From the NCBI GenBank assembly GCA_038501785.1, contig JBAMJR010000071.1, positions 128,501 through 192,500 of the forward strand: 64,000 nucleotides of DNA, in the 5' to 3' direction. A model generated the notes under the pieces. It did no database searches. It was not told the DNA's origin and saw only the letters and a program-made list of their open reading frames with translations. This stretch comes from Myoxocephalus aenaeus (taxonomy: Eukaryota; Chordata; Actinopteri; Perciformes; Cottidae). A program made the position numbers and the translations under genes. Within the stretch, counting starts at the first letter, position 1. Every line of letters begins with the position of its first letter. Shown here piece by piece: positions 22,882 to 37,264 of the stretch.

Positions 22882-25872
22882 GTGTCTGTCCCACGGCCAC
22901 TTAAATTAATTAAATCAAAAGTAACCAAAAGAGGAGTTATAGAAAACAACCTCATAAAGGTTAACACCACTACTGCAATAGTGCAACACGATAGGATAAT
23001 TAAATGTGGACTCCTAAATATTAGATCTTTGTCTTCTAAAGCTGTATTAGTAAATGAATTAATATCTGACAACCATATTGATGTATTTTGTCTTACTGAA
23101 ACCTGGCTGAAACATGAGGAATATGTCAGCCTAAATGAATCTACTCCTCCAAGTCATGTTAATATGCACATTCCTCGAGACACCGGCCGAGGAGGTGGAG
23201 TAGCTGCCATCTTTGACTCGGGTCTGCTGATGGGTCCTAAACCTGGATTGAGCTGCAACTCATTTGAAAGCCTCGTTCTTAGTATTTCACATCCAACCTG
23301 GAAAACAGTACAGCCGATTCTGTTTGTCGTGGTATACTGAGCACCAGGTTTGTACTCCGAATTTATATCTGAATTTTCTGAGTTTTTGTCAAGTTTGGTC
23401 CTTAAGACTGATAAGGTTATTATTGTAGGTGATTTTAATATTCATGTGGATGTTAGCAATGATAGCCTTAGTGTTGCATTTAGCTTATTGTTAGATTCGA
23501 TTGGCTTCTGTCAGAGAGTACAGGAACCGACTCACTGCTTTAACCACACCCTCGACCTTGTTCTTACATATGGCATTGATGTGGAGCACTTAGTAGTGTT
23601 TCCACAGAACCCTCTTTTATCAGACCATTGCCTTATAACTTTTGAGTTTATGCTACCAGATTGTACAGCGTTAGGCAAGAGTTTTTACACCAGATGTCTA
23701 ACTGACGGTGCTGTTGCTAGATTTAAGGAAGCGATTCCTTCTGTATTTAATTCATTACCATGTCTCAATATAACAGATGACTCCTGTGCTAACTTTACTC
23801 CCTCCCAGATTGATCAGCTCGTTGATAGTGCTACTGGCTCACTGAGAGTGACGCTGGACTCGATAGCCCCTCTAAAAAAGAGGATCATTAAGCAAAGGAG
23901 GCTCGCTCCATGGTACAACCCTCAGACCCGCATATTGAAGCAAGCATCACGGAAGCTTGAGGGCATATGGCGCTCCAACGGTCTGGAGGAGTCCCGGTTG
24001 GTTTGGCGGGATAGTCTGAGAACATATAAGAAGGCCCTCCGTAATGCCAGAGGAGCCTACTACTCATCACTAATAGAGAAAAACAAGAGCAACCCTAGGT
24101 TTCTCTTTAGCACTGTGGCCAGGCTGGCTGAGAGTCATAGCTCGGTGGATCCGTGTATTCCTATAGACCTCAGTAGTAATGACTTTATGAACTTCTTCAA
24201 TGATAAGATTATGGCCATTAGAGACAGGATCGGTGATCTCCTGCCCTCGACTACTGCCGGTCCATCCTCAGGTGGGATGGCCATGGAGGAGGCTGTGGGC
24301 CCTGCTGTGCGTCTGGATGGATTTTTTACCATCAACCTCGACCAACTGTCTTCAATGGTTTCTACTTCTAAATCTTCTACCTGTCTCCTAGACCCTGTTC
24401 CGACAAAGCTGTTTAAAGAAGTTTTACCCTTAATTTGTGCCTCTGTATTAGATATTATCAATGGGTCTTTACTAATGGGTCATGTACCACAGTCTTTTAA
24501 AGTAGCTGTAATTAAACCTCTTCTTAAAAAGCCCACCCTGGATCCAGAGGTGTTGGCTAACTACAGACCTATCTCTAACCTTCCCTTCCTCTCTAAGATA
24601 CTGGAGAAGGTAGTCGCAAATCAGTTGTGCGACTTTTTACATAACAATAGTTTATTTGAGGAATTTCAGTCAGGATTTAGAAAGCATCATAGCACAGAGA
24701 CAGCACTAGTGACAATTACTAATGACCTTCTAGTTGCATCAGATAGGGGACTTGTCTCTGTACTTGTCCTGTTAGACCTTAGTGCAGCATTTGACACCAT
24801 TGACCATTACATCTTATTACAGAGACTAGACCAGTCGATTGGTATTAAAAGGTACAGCATTAAGCTGGTTTAAGTCGTATTTATCAGATAGATCTCAGTT
24901 TGTATTTGTAAACGATGAGGCCTCGACGACCACCGCCGTTCGTCATGGAGTTCCACAAGGTTCTGTGCTTGGACCAATTTTATTCACCTTGTATATGCTT
25001 CCTTTAGGCAATATTATCAGAAAACACTCCATAAACTTTCACTGTTATGCCGATGATACTCAACTATATCTGTCAATCAAGCCAGATGAAATCCACCAGG
25101 TCACTAAACTTCAAGCGTGTCTTAAAGACATCAAAACCTGGATGACCTGCAACTTCCTGTTGCTGAACTCTGACAAGACTGAAGTTATTCTACTCGGCCC
25201 AGAACACCTCAGAAATCAACTATCTGACGATATGGTTTCCCTGGATGGCATCGCTCTGGCATCCACCACCACCGTAAGGAATCTCGGAGTTATTTTTGAC
25301 CAGGACCTATCCTTTGGCTCCCACGTGAAACAGATCTCAAGGACTGCCTTTTTTCACCTACGGAACATCTCAAAGATCCGGCACATCCTGTCTCAAAGCG
25401 ATGCAGAAACATTGATCCACGCATTTGTTACTGTAACTCCGTATTATCAGGCTGCTCCGGAAAGTCCCTTGGGTCTCTCCAGCTGATCCAGAATGCTGCA
25501 GCTCGTGTACTAACAAGGACTCGGAAGAGAGATCACATTACTCCTGTATTAGCTGCTCTCCACTGGCTTCCTGTAAGATCGAGAATCATATTTAAAATCC
25601 TCCTCCTCACCTATAAAGCCTTAGCTGGTGATGCACCATCATATCTTAAAGAGCTTATAGTGCCATATCACCCCACTAGAGCGTTACGCTCACTGAATGC
25701 AGGGTTACTCGTGGTTCCCAGAGTCTTAAAAAGTAGGTTGGGGGATAGAGCTTTCAGTTATCGTGCTCCTCTTCTGTGGAATCAGCTTCCACTTGCAGTC
25801 CGGGGGGCAGACACAGTCACCTCATTTAAGAGTAGACTTAAGACTTTCCTCTTTGATAGCGCTTATACTTAG
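22882..25872 (+). pseudogene. LINE ORF2, endonuclease and reverse transcriptase, with three lesions
   Basis: The frame can be followed from at least 22882 to a stop at 25870-25872. The first part is an apurinic-type endonuclease: LLNIRSL, FCLTETWL, GRGGGVA, then VGDFNIHVD and LSDHCLI. The reverse transcriptase has NYRPISNLPFLSKILEKVV near 24560, FDTIDH near 24790, GVPQGSVLGPILF near 24950 and the catalytic YADDTQLY near 25048. The C-terminal part has AALHWLPV and LWNQLP motifs. Lesions: an in-frame TGA at 23338-23340 where the frame otherwise continues; an extra A in the run at 24847-24850; and a net loss of 14 bases near 25435-25440. The copy cannot make a full ORF2 protein. Confidence 0.9.
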
Positions 25873-26665
25873 GGCTGTTTCAGGCTTATAGTTAGGGCTG
25901 GCTCAGGTTTGCCCTGGTCCAGCCCCTAGATATGCTGCTATAGGCCTAGACTGCTGGGGGACATCTTAGGATACACTGAGCTCCTCTTCTCTTCCTCTTT
26001 CGCTCCTCTTCTCTTCCTCTTTCACTCCTCCTCTCCTCTTCTTTCTCTCCATCTGGATAAACTATTGTCTCTTCAATGCACATTACTAACTCTACTTTCT
26101 TTTTCCATGGATTCATGGCTGCCTGGAACCGGTCCTGCCCCGGGTCCTACCCCGGGTCCTGCCCCGGGTCCTGCCGCCCCCCCACCCACCCCTCCTGCCA
26201 TGGATCCATGGCTGCCTGGAACCGGTCCTGCCTGCTGCCATGGCCCTGCTGATGGAACCGGCCTGGAACCGGTCCTGCCTGCTGCCATGGCCCTTCTGAT
26301 GCCCCCCTCCTCTCTACCGCCTTCTGCTTCATGGATTATCAGGATCATGGACCATGCCTAATACTCATTATATGAATAATTTCTGTCATATTCATTGAAT
26401 GTGCTGTAACTACGCTATTCATTCTGGCCACATGACATCTATTGCTTCTGTCCATCCGGGGAGAGGGATCCTCCTCTGTTGCTCTCCCTCAGGTTTCTTC
26501 CCTTTTTTCCCTGTGAAAGGGTTTTTACTATCTTTCTAGGGGAGTTTTTCCTGATCCGATGTGAGGTCCCGGGACAGGGATGTTATGTGTACAGATTGTA
26601 AAGCCCTCCGAGGCAAACTTGTATTTGTGATGTTGGGCTATATAAAATAAACTGAATTGAATTGA
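25873..26665 (+). mobile_element. LINE 3' UTR with internal short repeats and conserved 3' tail
   Basis: Contains CTCTTCTCTTCCTCTTTC repeats (25981-26045), CCCGGGTCCTGC repeats (26137-26180) and a partly duplicated block with CATGGCTGCCTGGAACCGGT at 26115 and 26209. The last 100 bases carry the predicted stem-loop region TGTAAAGCCCTCCGAGG, used by L2-type reverse transcriptases to recognise their RNA. It ends in AATTGAATTGA. Confidence 0.8.
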
Positions 26666-29600
26666 ATAGTGTTTATTACAGATGGATAGTGCTTATTATT
26701 ACAGATGGATAGTGTTTATTACAGATGGATAGTGTTTATTATTACAGATGGATAGTGTTTATTATTACAGATGGATAGTGCTTATTATTACAGATGGATA
26801 GTGTTTATTACAGATGGATAGTGTTTATTATTACAGATGGATAGTGTTTATTACAGATGGATAGTGCTTATTATTACAGATGGATAGTGTTTATTACAGA
26901 TGGATAGTGTTTATTACAGATGGATAGTGTTTATTATTACAGATGGATAGTGTTTATTATTACAGATGGATAGTGTTTATTACAGATGGATAGTGCTTAT
27001 TATTACAGATGGATAGTGTTTATTATTACAGATGGATAGTGCTTATTACAGATGGATAGTGTTTATTATTACAGATGGATATTGTTTATTACAGATGGAT
27101 AGTGTTTATTATTACAGATGGATAGTGTTTATTACAGATGGATAGTGCTTATTATTACAGATGGATAGTGTTTATTACAGATGGATAGTGTTTATTATTA
27201 CAGATGGATAGTGTTTATTATTACAGATGGATAGTGCTTATTATTACAGATGGATAGTGTTTATTACAGATGGATAGTGTTTATTATTACAGATGGATAG
27301 TGTTTATTACAGATGGATAGTGCTTATTATTACAGATGGATAGTGTTTATTACAGATGGATAGTGTTTATTACAGATGGATAGTGTTTATTATTACAGAT
27401 GGATAGTGTTTATTATTACAGATGGATAGTGTTTATTACAGATGGATAGTGTTTATTACAGATGGATAGTGCTTATTATTACAGATGGATAGTGTTTATT
27501 ATTACAGATGGATAGTGCTTATTACAGATGGATAGTGTTTATTATTACAGATGGATAGTGTTTATTACAGATGGATAGTGTTTATTATTACAGATGGATA
27601 GTGTTTATTATTACAGATGGATAGTGTTTATTATTACAGATGGATAGTGTTTATTATTACAGATGGATAGTGCTTATTATTACAGATGGATAGTTTTTAT
27701 TACAGATGGATAGTGTTTATTATTACAGATGGATAGTGTTTATTACAGATGGATAGTGCTTATTATTACAGATGGATAGTGTTTATTACAGATGGATATT
27801 GTTTATTATTACAGATGGATATTGTTTATTACAGATGGATAGTGTTTATTACAGATGGATAGTGCTTATTATTACAGATGGATAGTGTTTATTACAGATG
27901 GATAGTGTTTATTATTACAGATGGATATTGTTTATTACAGATGGATAGTGTTTATTACAGATGGATAGTGCTTATTATTACAGATGGATAGTGTTTATTA
28001 CAGATGGATAGTGTTTATTATTACAGATGGATAGTGTTTATTACAGATGGATAGTGTTTATTATTACAGATGGATAGTGTTTATTATTACAGATGGATAG
28101 TGCTTATTATTACAGATGGATAGTGTTTATTACAGATGGATATTGTTTATTACAGATGGATAGTGTTTATTATTACAGATGGATAGTGTTTATTACAGAT
28201 GGATAGTGCTTATTATTACAGATGGATAGTGCTTATTATTACAGATGGATAGTGTTTATTACAGATGGATAGTGCTTATTATTACAGATGGATAGTGTTT
28301 ATTACAGATGGATAGTGCTTATTATTACAGATGGATAGTGTTTATTACAGATGGATAGTGTTTATTATTACAGATGGATAGTGCTTATTATTACAGATGG
28401 ATAGTGTTTATTACAGATGGATAGTGCTTATTATTACAGATGGATAGTGTTTATTACAGATGGATAGTGTTTATTACAGATGGATAGTGTTTATTATTAC
28501 AGATGGATAGTGTTTATTATTACAGATGGATAGTGTTTATTATTACAGATGGATAGTGCTTATTATTACAGATGGATAGTGTTTATTACAGATGGATAGT
28601 GTTTATTATTACAGATGGATAGTGTTTATTACAGATGGATAGTGTTTATTATTACAGATGGATAGTGTTTATTACAGATGGATAGTGTTTATTACAGATG
28701 GATAGTGCTTATTATTACAGATGGATAGTGTTTATTACAGATGGATAGTGTTTATTATTACAGATGGATAGTGTTTATTACAGATGGATAGTGCTTATTA
28801 TTACAGATGGATAGTGTTTATTATTACAGATGGATAGTGCTTATTATTACAGATGGATAGTGTTTATTATTACAGATGGATAGTGTTTATTATTACAGAT
28901 GGATATTGTTTATTATTACAGATGGATAGTGTTTATTACAGATGGATAGTGCTTATTATTACAGATGGATAGTGTTTATTACAGATGGATAGTGCTTATT
29001 ATTACAGATGGATAGTGCTTATTATTACAGATGGATAGTGTTTATTATTACAGATGGATAGTGTTTATTATTACAGATGGATAGTGTTTATTACAGATGG
29101 ATAGTGTTTATTACAGATGGATAGTGTTTATTATTACAGATGGATAGTGTTTATTATTACAGATGGATAGTGTTTATTACAGATGGATAGTGTTTATTAC
29201 AGATGGATAGTGCTTATTATTACAGATGGATAGTGTTTATTATTACAGATGGATAGTGTTTATTACAGATGGATAGTGCTTATTATTACAGATGGATAGT
29301 GTTTATTACAGATGGATAGTGCTTATTATTACAGATGGATAGTGTTTATTATTACAGATGGATAGTGTTTATTACAGATGGATAGTGTTTATTATTACAG
29401 ATGGATAGTGTTTATTATTACAGATGGATAGTGTTTATTACAGATGGATAGTGCTTATTATTACAGATGGATAGTGCTTATTATTACAGATGGATAGTGT
29501 TTATTATTACAGATGGATAGTGTTTATTATTACAGATGGATATTGTTTATTATTACAGATGGATAGTGTTTATTACAGATGGATAGTGCTTATTATTACA

Positions 29601-32600
29601 GATGGATAGTGCTTATTATTACAGATGGATAGTGTTTATTATTACAGATGGATAGTGTTTATTATTACAGATGGATAGTGTTTATTACAGATGGATAGTG
29701 TTTATTACAGATGGATAGTGTTTATTATTACAGATGGATAGTGTTTATTATTACAGATGGATAGTGTTTATTATTACAGATGGATAGTGTTTATTACAGA
29801 TGGATAGTGCTTATTATTACAGATGGATAGTGTTTATTATTACAGATGGATAGTGTTTATTACAGATGGATAGTGCTTATTATTACAGATGGATAGTGTT
29901 TATTATTACAGATGGATAGTGTTTATTACAGATGGATAGTGCTTATTATTACAGATGGATAGTGCTTATTATTACAGATGGATAGTGTTTATTATTACAG
30001 ATGGATAGTGTTTATTACAGATGGATAGTGCTTATTATTACAGATGGATAGTGCTTATTATTACAGATGGATAGTGTTTATTATTACAGATGGATAGTGT
30101 TTATTATTACAGATGGATAGTGTTTATTACAGATGGATAGTGTTTATTATTACAGATGGATAGTGTTTATTACAGATGGATAGTGTTTATTACAGATGGA
30201 TAGTGCTTATTATTACAGATGGATAGTGTTTATTATTACAGATGGATAGTGTTTATTACAGATGGATAGTGTTTATTATTACAGATGGATAGTGTTTATT
30301 ATTACAGATGGATAGTGTTTATTATTACAGATGGATAGTGTTTATTACAGATGGATAGTGTTTATTATTACAGATGGATAGTGCTTATTATTACAGATGG
30401 ATAGTGTTTATTACAGATGGATAGTGCTTATTATTACAGATGGATAGTGTTTATTACAGATGGATAGTGTTTATTACAGATGGATAGTGTTTATTACAGA
30501 TGGATAGTGTTTATTATTACAGATGGATAGTGCTTATTATTACAGATGGATAGTGTTTATTACAGATGGATAGTGTTTATTATTACAGATGGATAGTGTT
30601 TATTACAGATGGATAGTGCTTATTATTACAGATGGATAGTGTTTATTATTACAGATGGATATTGTTTATTACAGATGGATAGTGTTTATTATTACAGATG
30701 GATAGTGCTTATTATTACAGATGGATAGTGTTTATTATTACAGATGGATAGTGTTTATTACAGATGGATAGTGTTTATTACAGATGGATAGTGTTTATTA
30801 TTACAGATGGATAGTGTTTATTATTACAGATGGATAGTGTTTATTACAGATGGATAGTGCTTATTATTACAGATGGATAGTGTTTATTACAGATGGATAG
30901 TGTTTATTATTACAGATGGATAGTGTTTATTATTACAGATGGATAGTGTTTATTATTACAGATGGATAGTGTTTATTATTACAGATGGATAGTGTTTATT
31001 ACAGATGGATAGTGTTTATTACAGATGGATAGTGTTTATTATTACAGATGGATAGTGTTTATTACAGATGGATAGTGTTTATTACAGATGGATAGTGTTT
31101 ATTATTACAGATGGATAGTGTTTATTACAGATGGATAGTGTTTATTACAGATGGATAGTGTTTATTATTACAGATGGATAGTGTTTATTATTACAGATGG
31201 ATAGTGTTTATTACAGATGGATAGTGCTTATTATTACAGATGGATAGTGTTTATTACAGATGGATAGTGTTTATTATTACAGATGGATAGTGTTTATTAC
31301 AGATGGATAGTGTTTATTATTACAGATGGATAGTGTTTATTACAGATGGATAGTGTTTATTATTACAGATGGATAGTGTTTATTATTACAGATGGATAGT
31401 GTTTATTACAGATGGATAGTGTTTATTATTACAGATGGATAGTGTTTATTATTACAGATGGATAGTGCTTATTACAGATGGATAGTGTTTATTATTACAG
31501 ATGGATATTGTTTATTACAGATGGATAGTGTTTATTATTACAGATGGATAGTGTTTATTATTACAGATGGATAGTGTTTATTATTACAGATGGATAGTGT
31601 TTATTATTACAGATGGATAGTGTTTATTACAGATGGATAGTGTTTATTATTACAGATGGATAGTGTTTATTACAGATGGATAGTGTTTATTACAGATGGA
31701 TAGTGCTTATTATTACAGATGGATAGTGTTTATTACAGATGGATAGTGTTTATTATTACAGATGGATAGTGTTTATTACAGATGGATAGTGCTTATTATT
31801 ACAGATGGATAGTGTTTATTATTACAGATGGATAGTGCTTATTATTACAGATGGATAGTGTTTATTATTACAGATGGATAGTGTTTATTATTACAGATGG
31901 ATATTGTTTATTATTACAGATGGATAGTGTTTATTACAGATGGATAGTGCTTATTATTACAGATGGATAGTGTTTATTACAGATGGATAGTGCTTATTAT
32001 TACAGATGGATAGTGCTTATTATTACAGATGGATAGTGTTTATTATTACAGATGGATAGTGTTTATTATTACAGATGGATAGTGTTTATTACAGATGGAT
32101 AGTGTTTATTACAGATGGATAGTGTTTATTATTACAGATGGATAGTGTTTATTATTACAGATGGATAGTGTTTATTACAGATGGATAGTGTTTATTACAG
32201 ATGGATAGTGCTTATTATTACAGATGGATAGTGTTTATTATTACAGATGGATAGTGTTTATTACAGATGGATAGTGCTTATTATTACAGATGGATAGTGT
32301 TTATTATTACAGATGGATAGTGTTTATTACAGATGGATAGTGCTTATTATTACAGATGGATAGTGCTTATTATTACAGATGGATAGTGTTTATTATTACA
32401 GATGGATAGTGTTTATTATTACAGATGGATATTGTTTATTATTACAGATGGATAGTGTTTATTACAGATGGATAGTGCTTATTATTACAGATGGATAGTG
32501 CTTATTATTACAGATGGATAGTGTTTATTATTACAGATGGATAGTGTTTATTATTACAGATGGATAGTGTTTATTACAGATGGATAGTGTTTATTACAGA

Positions 32601-35600
32601 TGGATAGTGTTTATTATTACAGATGGATAGTGTTTATTATTACAGATGGATAGTGTTTATTATTACAGATGGATAGTGTTTATTACAGATGGATAGTGCT
32701 TATTATTACAGATGGATAGTGTTTATTATTACAGATGGATAGTGTTTATTACAGATGGATAGTGCTTATTATTACAGATGGATAGTGTTTATTATTACAG
32801 ATGGATAGTGTTTATTACAGATGGATAGTGCTTATTATTACAGATGGATAGTGCTTATTATTACAGATGGATAGTGTTTATTATTACAGATGGATAGTGT
32901 TTATTACAGATGGATAGTGCTTATTATTACAGATGGATAGTGCTTATTATTACAGATGGATAGTGTTTATTATTACAGATGGATAGTGTTTATTATTACA
33001 GATGGATAGTGTTTATTACAGATGGATAGTGTTTATTATTACAGATGGATAGTGTTTATTACAGATGGATAGTGTTTATTACAGATGGATAGTGCTTATT
33101 ATTACAGATGGATAGTGTTTATTATTACAGATGGATAGTGTTTATTATTACAGATGGATAGTGCTTATTACAGATGGATAGTGTTTATTATTACAGATGG
33201 ATAGTGTTTATTACAGATGGATAGTGTTTATTATTACAGATGGATAGTGTTTATTATTACAGATGGATAGTGTTTATTATTACAGATGGATAGTGTTTAT
33301 TACAGATGGATAGTGTTTATTATTACAGATGGATAGTGCTTATTATTACAGATGGATAGTGTTTATTACAGATGGATAGTGCTTATTATTACAGATGGAT
33401 AGTGTTTATTACAGATGGATAGTGTTTATTACAGATGGATAGTGTTTATTACAGATGGATAGTGTTTATTATTACAGATGGATAGTGCTTATTATTACAG
33501 ATGGATAGTGTTTATTACAGATGGATAGTGTTTATTATTACAGATGGATAGTGTTTATTACAGATGGATAGTGCTTATTATTACAGATGGATAGTGTTTA
33601 TTATTACAGATGGATATTGTTTATTACAGATGGATAGTGTTTATTATTACAGATGGATAGTGCTTATTATTACAGATGGATAGTGTTTATTATTACAGAT
33701 GGATAGTGTTTATTACAGATGGATAGTGTTTATTACAGATGGATAGTGTTTATTATTACAGATGGATAGTGTTTATTATTACAGATGGATAGTGTTTATT
33801 ACAGATGGATAGTGCTTATTATTACAGATGGATAGTGTTTATTACAGATGGATAGTGTTTATTATTACAGATGGATAGTGTTTATTATTACAGATGGATA
33901 GTGTTTATTATTACAGATGGATAGTGTTTATTATTACAGATGGATAGTGTTTATTACAGATGGATAGTGTTTATTACAGATGGATAGTGTTTATTATTAC
34001 AGATGGATAGTGTTTATTACAGATGGATAGTGTTTATTACAGATGGATAGTGTTTATTATTACAGATGGATAGTGTTTATTACAGATGGATAGTGTTTAT
34101 TACAGATGGATAGTGTTTATTATTACAGATGGATAGTGTTTATTATTACAGATGGATAGTGTTTATTACAGATGGATAGTGCTTATTATTACAGATGGAT
34201 AGTGTTTATTACAGATGGATAGTGTTTATTATTACAGATGGATAGTGTTTATTACAGATGGATAGTGTTTATTATTACAGATGGATAGTGTTTATTACAG
34301 ATGGATAGTGTTTATTATTACAGATGGATAGTGTTTATTATTACAGATGGATAGTGCTTATTACAGATGGATAGTGTTTATTATTACAGATGGATATTGT
34401 TTATTACAGATGGATAGTGTTTATTATTACAGATGGATAGTGTTTATTATTACAGATGGATAGTGTTTATTATTACAGATGGATAGTGTTTATTACAGAT
34501 GGATAGTGTTTATTATTACAGATGGATAGTGTTTATTATTACAGATGGATAGTGTTTATTACAGATGGATAGTGCTTATTATTACAGATGGATAGTGTTT
34601 ATTACAGATGGATAGTGTTTATTACAGATGGATAGTGTTTATTACAGATGGATAGTGTTTATTATTACAGATGGATAGTGTTTATTACAGATGGATAGTG
34701 TTTATTACAGATGGATAGTGTTTATTATTACAGATGGATAGTGCTTATTATTACAGATGGATAGTGTTTATTACAGATGGATAGTGCTTATTATTACAGA
34801 TGGATAGTGTTTATTATTACAGATGGATAGTGTTTATTACAGATGGATAGTGTTTATTATTACAGATGGATAGTGCTTATTATTACAGATGGATAGTGTT
34901 TATTACAGATGGATAGTGCTTATTATTACAGATGGATAGTGTTTATTACAGATGGATAGTGTTTATTACAGATGGATAGTGTTTATTACAGATGGATAGT
35001 GTTTATTATTACAGATGGATAGTGCTTATTATTACAGATGGATAGTGTTTATTACAGATGGATAGTGTTTATTATTACAGATGGATAGTGTTTATTACAG
35101 ATGGATAGTGCTTATTATTACAGATGGATAGTGTTTATTATTACAGATGGATATTGTTTATTACAGATGGATAGTGTTTATTATTACAGATGGATAGTGC
35201 TTATTATTACAGATGGATAGTGTTTATTATTACAGATGGATAGTGTTTATTACAGATGGATAGTGTTTATTACAGATGGATAGTGTTTATTATTACAGAT
35301 GGATAGTGTTTATTACAGATGGATAGTGCTTATTATTACAGATGGATAGTGTTTATTACAGATGGATAGTGTTTATTATTACAGATGGATAGTGTTTATT
35401 ACAGATGGATAGTGTTTATTATTACAGATGGATAGTGTTTATTACAGATGGATATTGTTTATTATTACAGATGGATAGTGTTTATTACAGATGGATAGTG
35501 TTTATTATTACAGATGGATAGTGTTTATTACAGATGGATAGTGTTTATTATTACAGATGGATAGTGTTTATTATTACAGATGGATAGTGTTTATTACAGA

Positions 35601-37098
35601 TGGATAGTGTTTATTATTACAGATGGATAGTGTTTATTATTACAGATGGATAGTGTTTATTACAGATGGATAGTGCTTATTATTACAGATGGATAGTGTT
35701 TATTACAGATGGATAGTGTTTATTACAGATGGATAGTGTTTATTACAGATGGATAGTGTTTATTATTACAGATGGATAGTGTTTATTACAGATGGATAGT
35801 GTTTATTACAGATGGATAGTGTTTATTATTACAGATGGATATTGTTTATTACAGATGGATAGTGTTTATTATTACAGATGGATAGTGTTTATTATTACAG
35901 ATGGATAGTGTTTATTATTACAGATGGATAGTGTTTATTATTACAGATGGATAGTGTTTATTATTACAGATGGATATTGTTTATTACAGATGGATAGTGT
36001 TTATTATTACAGATGGATAGTGCTTATTATTACAGATGGATAGTGTTTATTATTACAGATGGATAGTGTTTATTACAGATGGATAGTGTTTATTACAGAT
36101 GGATAGTGTTTATTACAGATGGATAGTGTTTATTATTACAGATGGATAGTGTTTATTACAGATGGATAGTGTTTATTATTACAGATGGATAGTGTTTATT
36201 ACAGATGGATAGTGTTTATTATTACAGATGGATAGTGTTTATTATTACAGATGGATAGTGTTTATTACAGATGGATAGTGTTTATTATTACAGATGGATA
36301 GTGTTTATTACAGATGGATAGTGTTTATTATTACAGATGGATAGTGTTTATTACAGATGGATAGTGTTTATTATTACAGATGGATATTGTTTATTATTAC
36401 AGATGGATAGTGTTTATTATTACAGATGGATAGTGTTTATTATTACAGATGGATAGTGCTTATTATTACAGATGGATAGTGTTTATTACAGATGGATAGT
36501 GTTTATTATTACAGATGGATAGTGTTTATTACAGATGGATAGTGTTTATTATTACAGATGGATAGTGCTTATTACAGATGGATAGTGTTTATTATTACAG
36601 ATGGATAGTGTTTATTACAGATGGATAGTGTTTATTATTACAGATGGATAGTGTTTATTATTACAGATGGATAGTGTTTATTATTACAGATGGATAGTGT
36701 TTATTACAGATGGATAGTGTTTATTATTACAGATGGATAGTGTTTATTACAGATGGATAGTGTTTATTATTACAGATGGATAGTGTTTATTACAGATGGA
36801 TAGTGTTTATTATTACAGATGGATAGTGTTTATTACAGATGGATAGTGTTTATTATTACAGATGGATAGTGTTTATTATTACAGATGGATAGTGTTTATT
36901 ACAGATGGATAGTGTTTATTATTACAGATGGATAGTGTTTATTACAGATGGATAGTGTTTATTACAGATGGATAGTGTTTATTACAGATGGATAGTGCTT
37001 ATTATTACAGATGGATAGTGTTTATTACAGATGGATAGTGTTTATTACAGATGGATATTGTTTATTACAGATGGATAGTGTTTATTACAGATGGATAT
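26666..37098 (+). repeat. Giant minisatellite, right block (20/23-bp units)
   Basis: A continuation of the array for more than 10 kb with no other sequence inside. Both unit lengths occur throughout. A GTGCTTATTA variant is scattered across most of the block, usually in the 23-bp form. The array ends at GATGGATATAAGGG near 37098. In total (both blocks) it is about 11.7 kb, which means roughly 500 or more units. On the minus strand most units contain AATAAA. It encodes no gene. Confidence 0.97.
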
Positions 37099-37264
37099 AA
37101 GGGATTTGATCCATTTAAAATGGGGATATTAACACATTTAAGCACAAACACATTCATGAACTCCTGGTTAAGTTTAGACTGGCAGAAACAATCCACCCTT
37201 TATACGCTCAAACCAACAGCTGTATTCATATTTCATAATAAATCTGAGTGTTTTATGCATCAGA

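Larger units (their letters stand above)
22237..26665 (+). mobile_element. L2-clade non-LTR retrotransposon inserted in the minisatellite
   Basis: It is flanked by ATAGT on both sides (22232-22236 and 26666-26670), a 5-bp target duplication within one minisatellite unit. It carries ORF1 with an esterase-like domain, ORF2 with endonuclease and reverse transcriptase, a long 3' UTR containing GGCCTAGACTGCTGGGGG, and a 3' end with TAAAGCCCTCCGAGGCAAAC, GGGCTATATAAAATAAA and an (AATTG)n tail. That 3' end is characteristic of fish L2-type LINEs. The 5' end is truncated inside or just before ORF1. ORF2 is broken by a stop and two frameshifts, so this copy is inactive. Confidence 0.92.

Noticed and set aside
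26073..26348. Gly/Pro-rich frames on both strands
   Set aside because: They lie in the short repeats of the LINE 3' UTR.
21491..37098. Frames inside the giant minisatellite (MDIVYYYRW-type)
   Set aside because: Repeat translation only, apart from the accidental start codon of the LINE ORF1.
21001..37098. CRISPR array
   Set aside because: Units are adjacent with no unique spacers; the sequence is a eukaryotic minisatellite.
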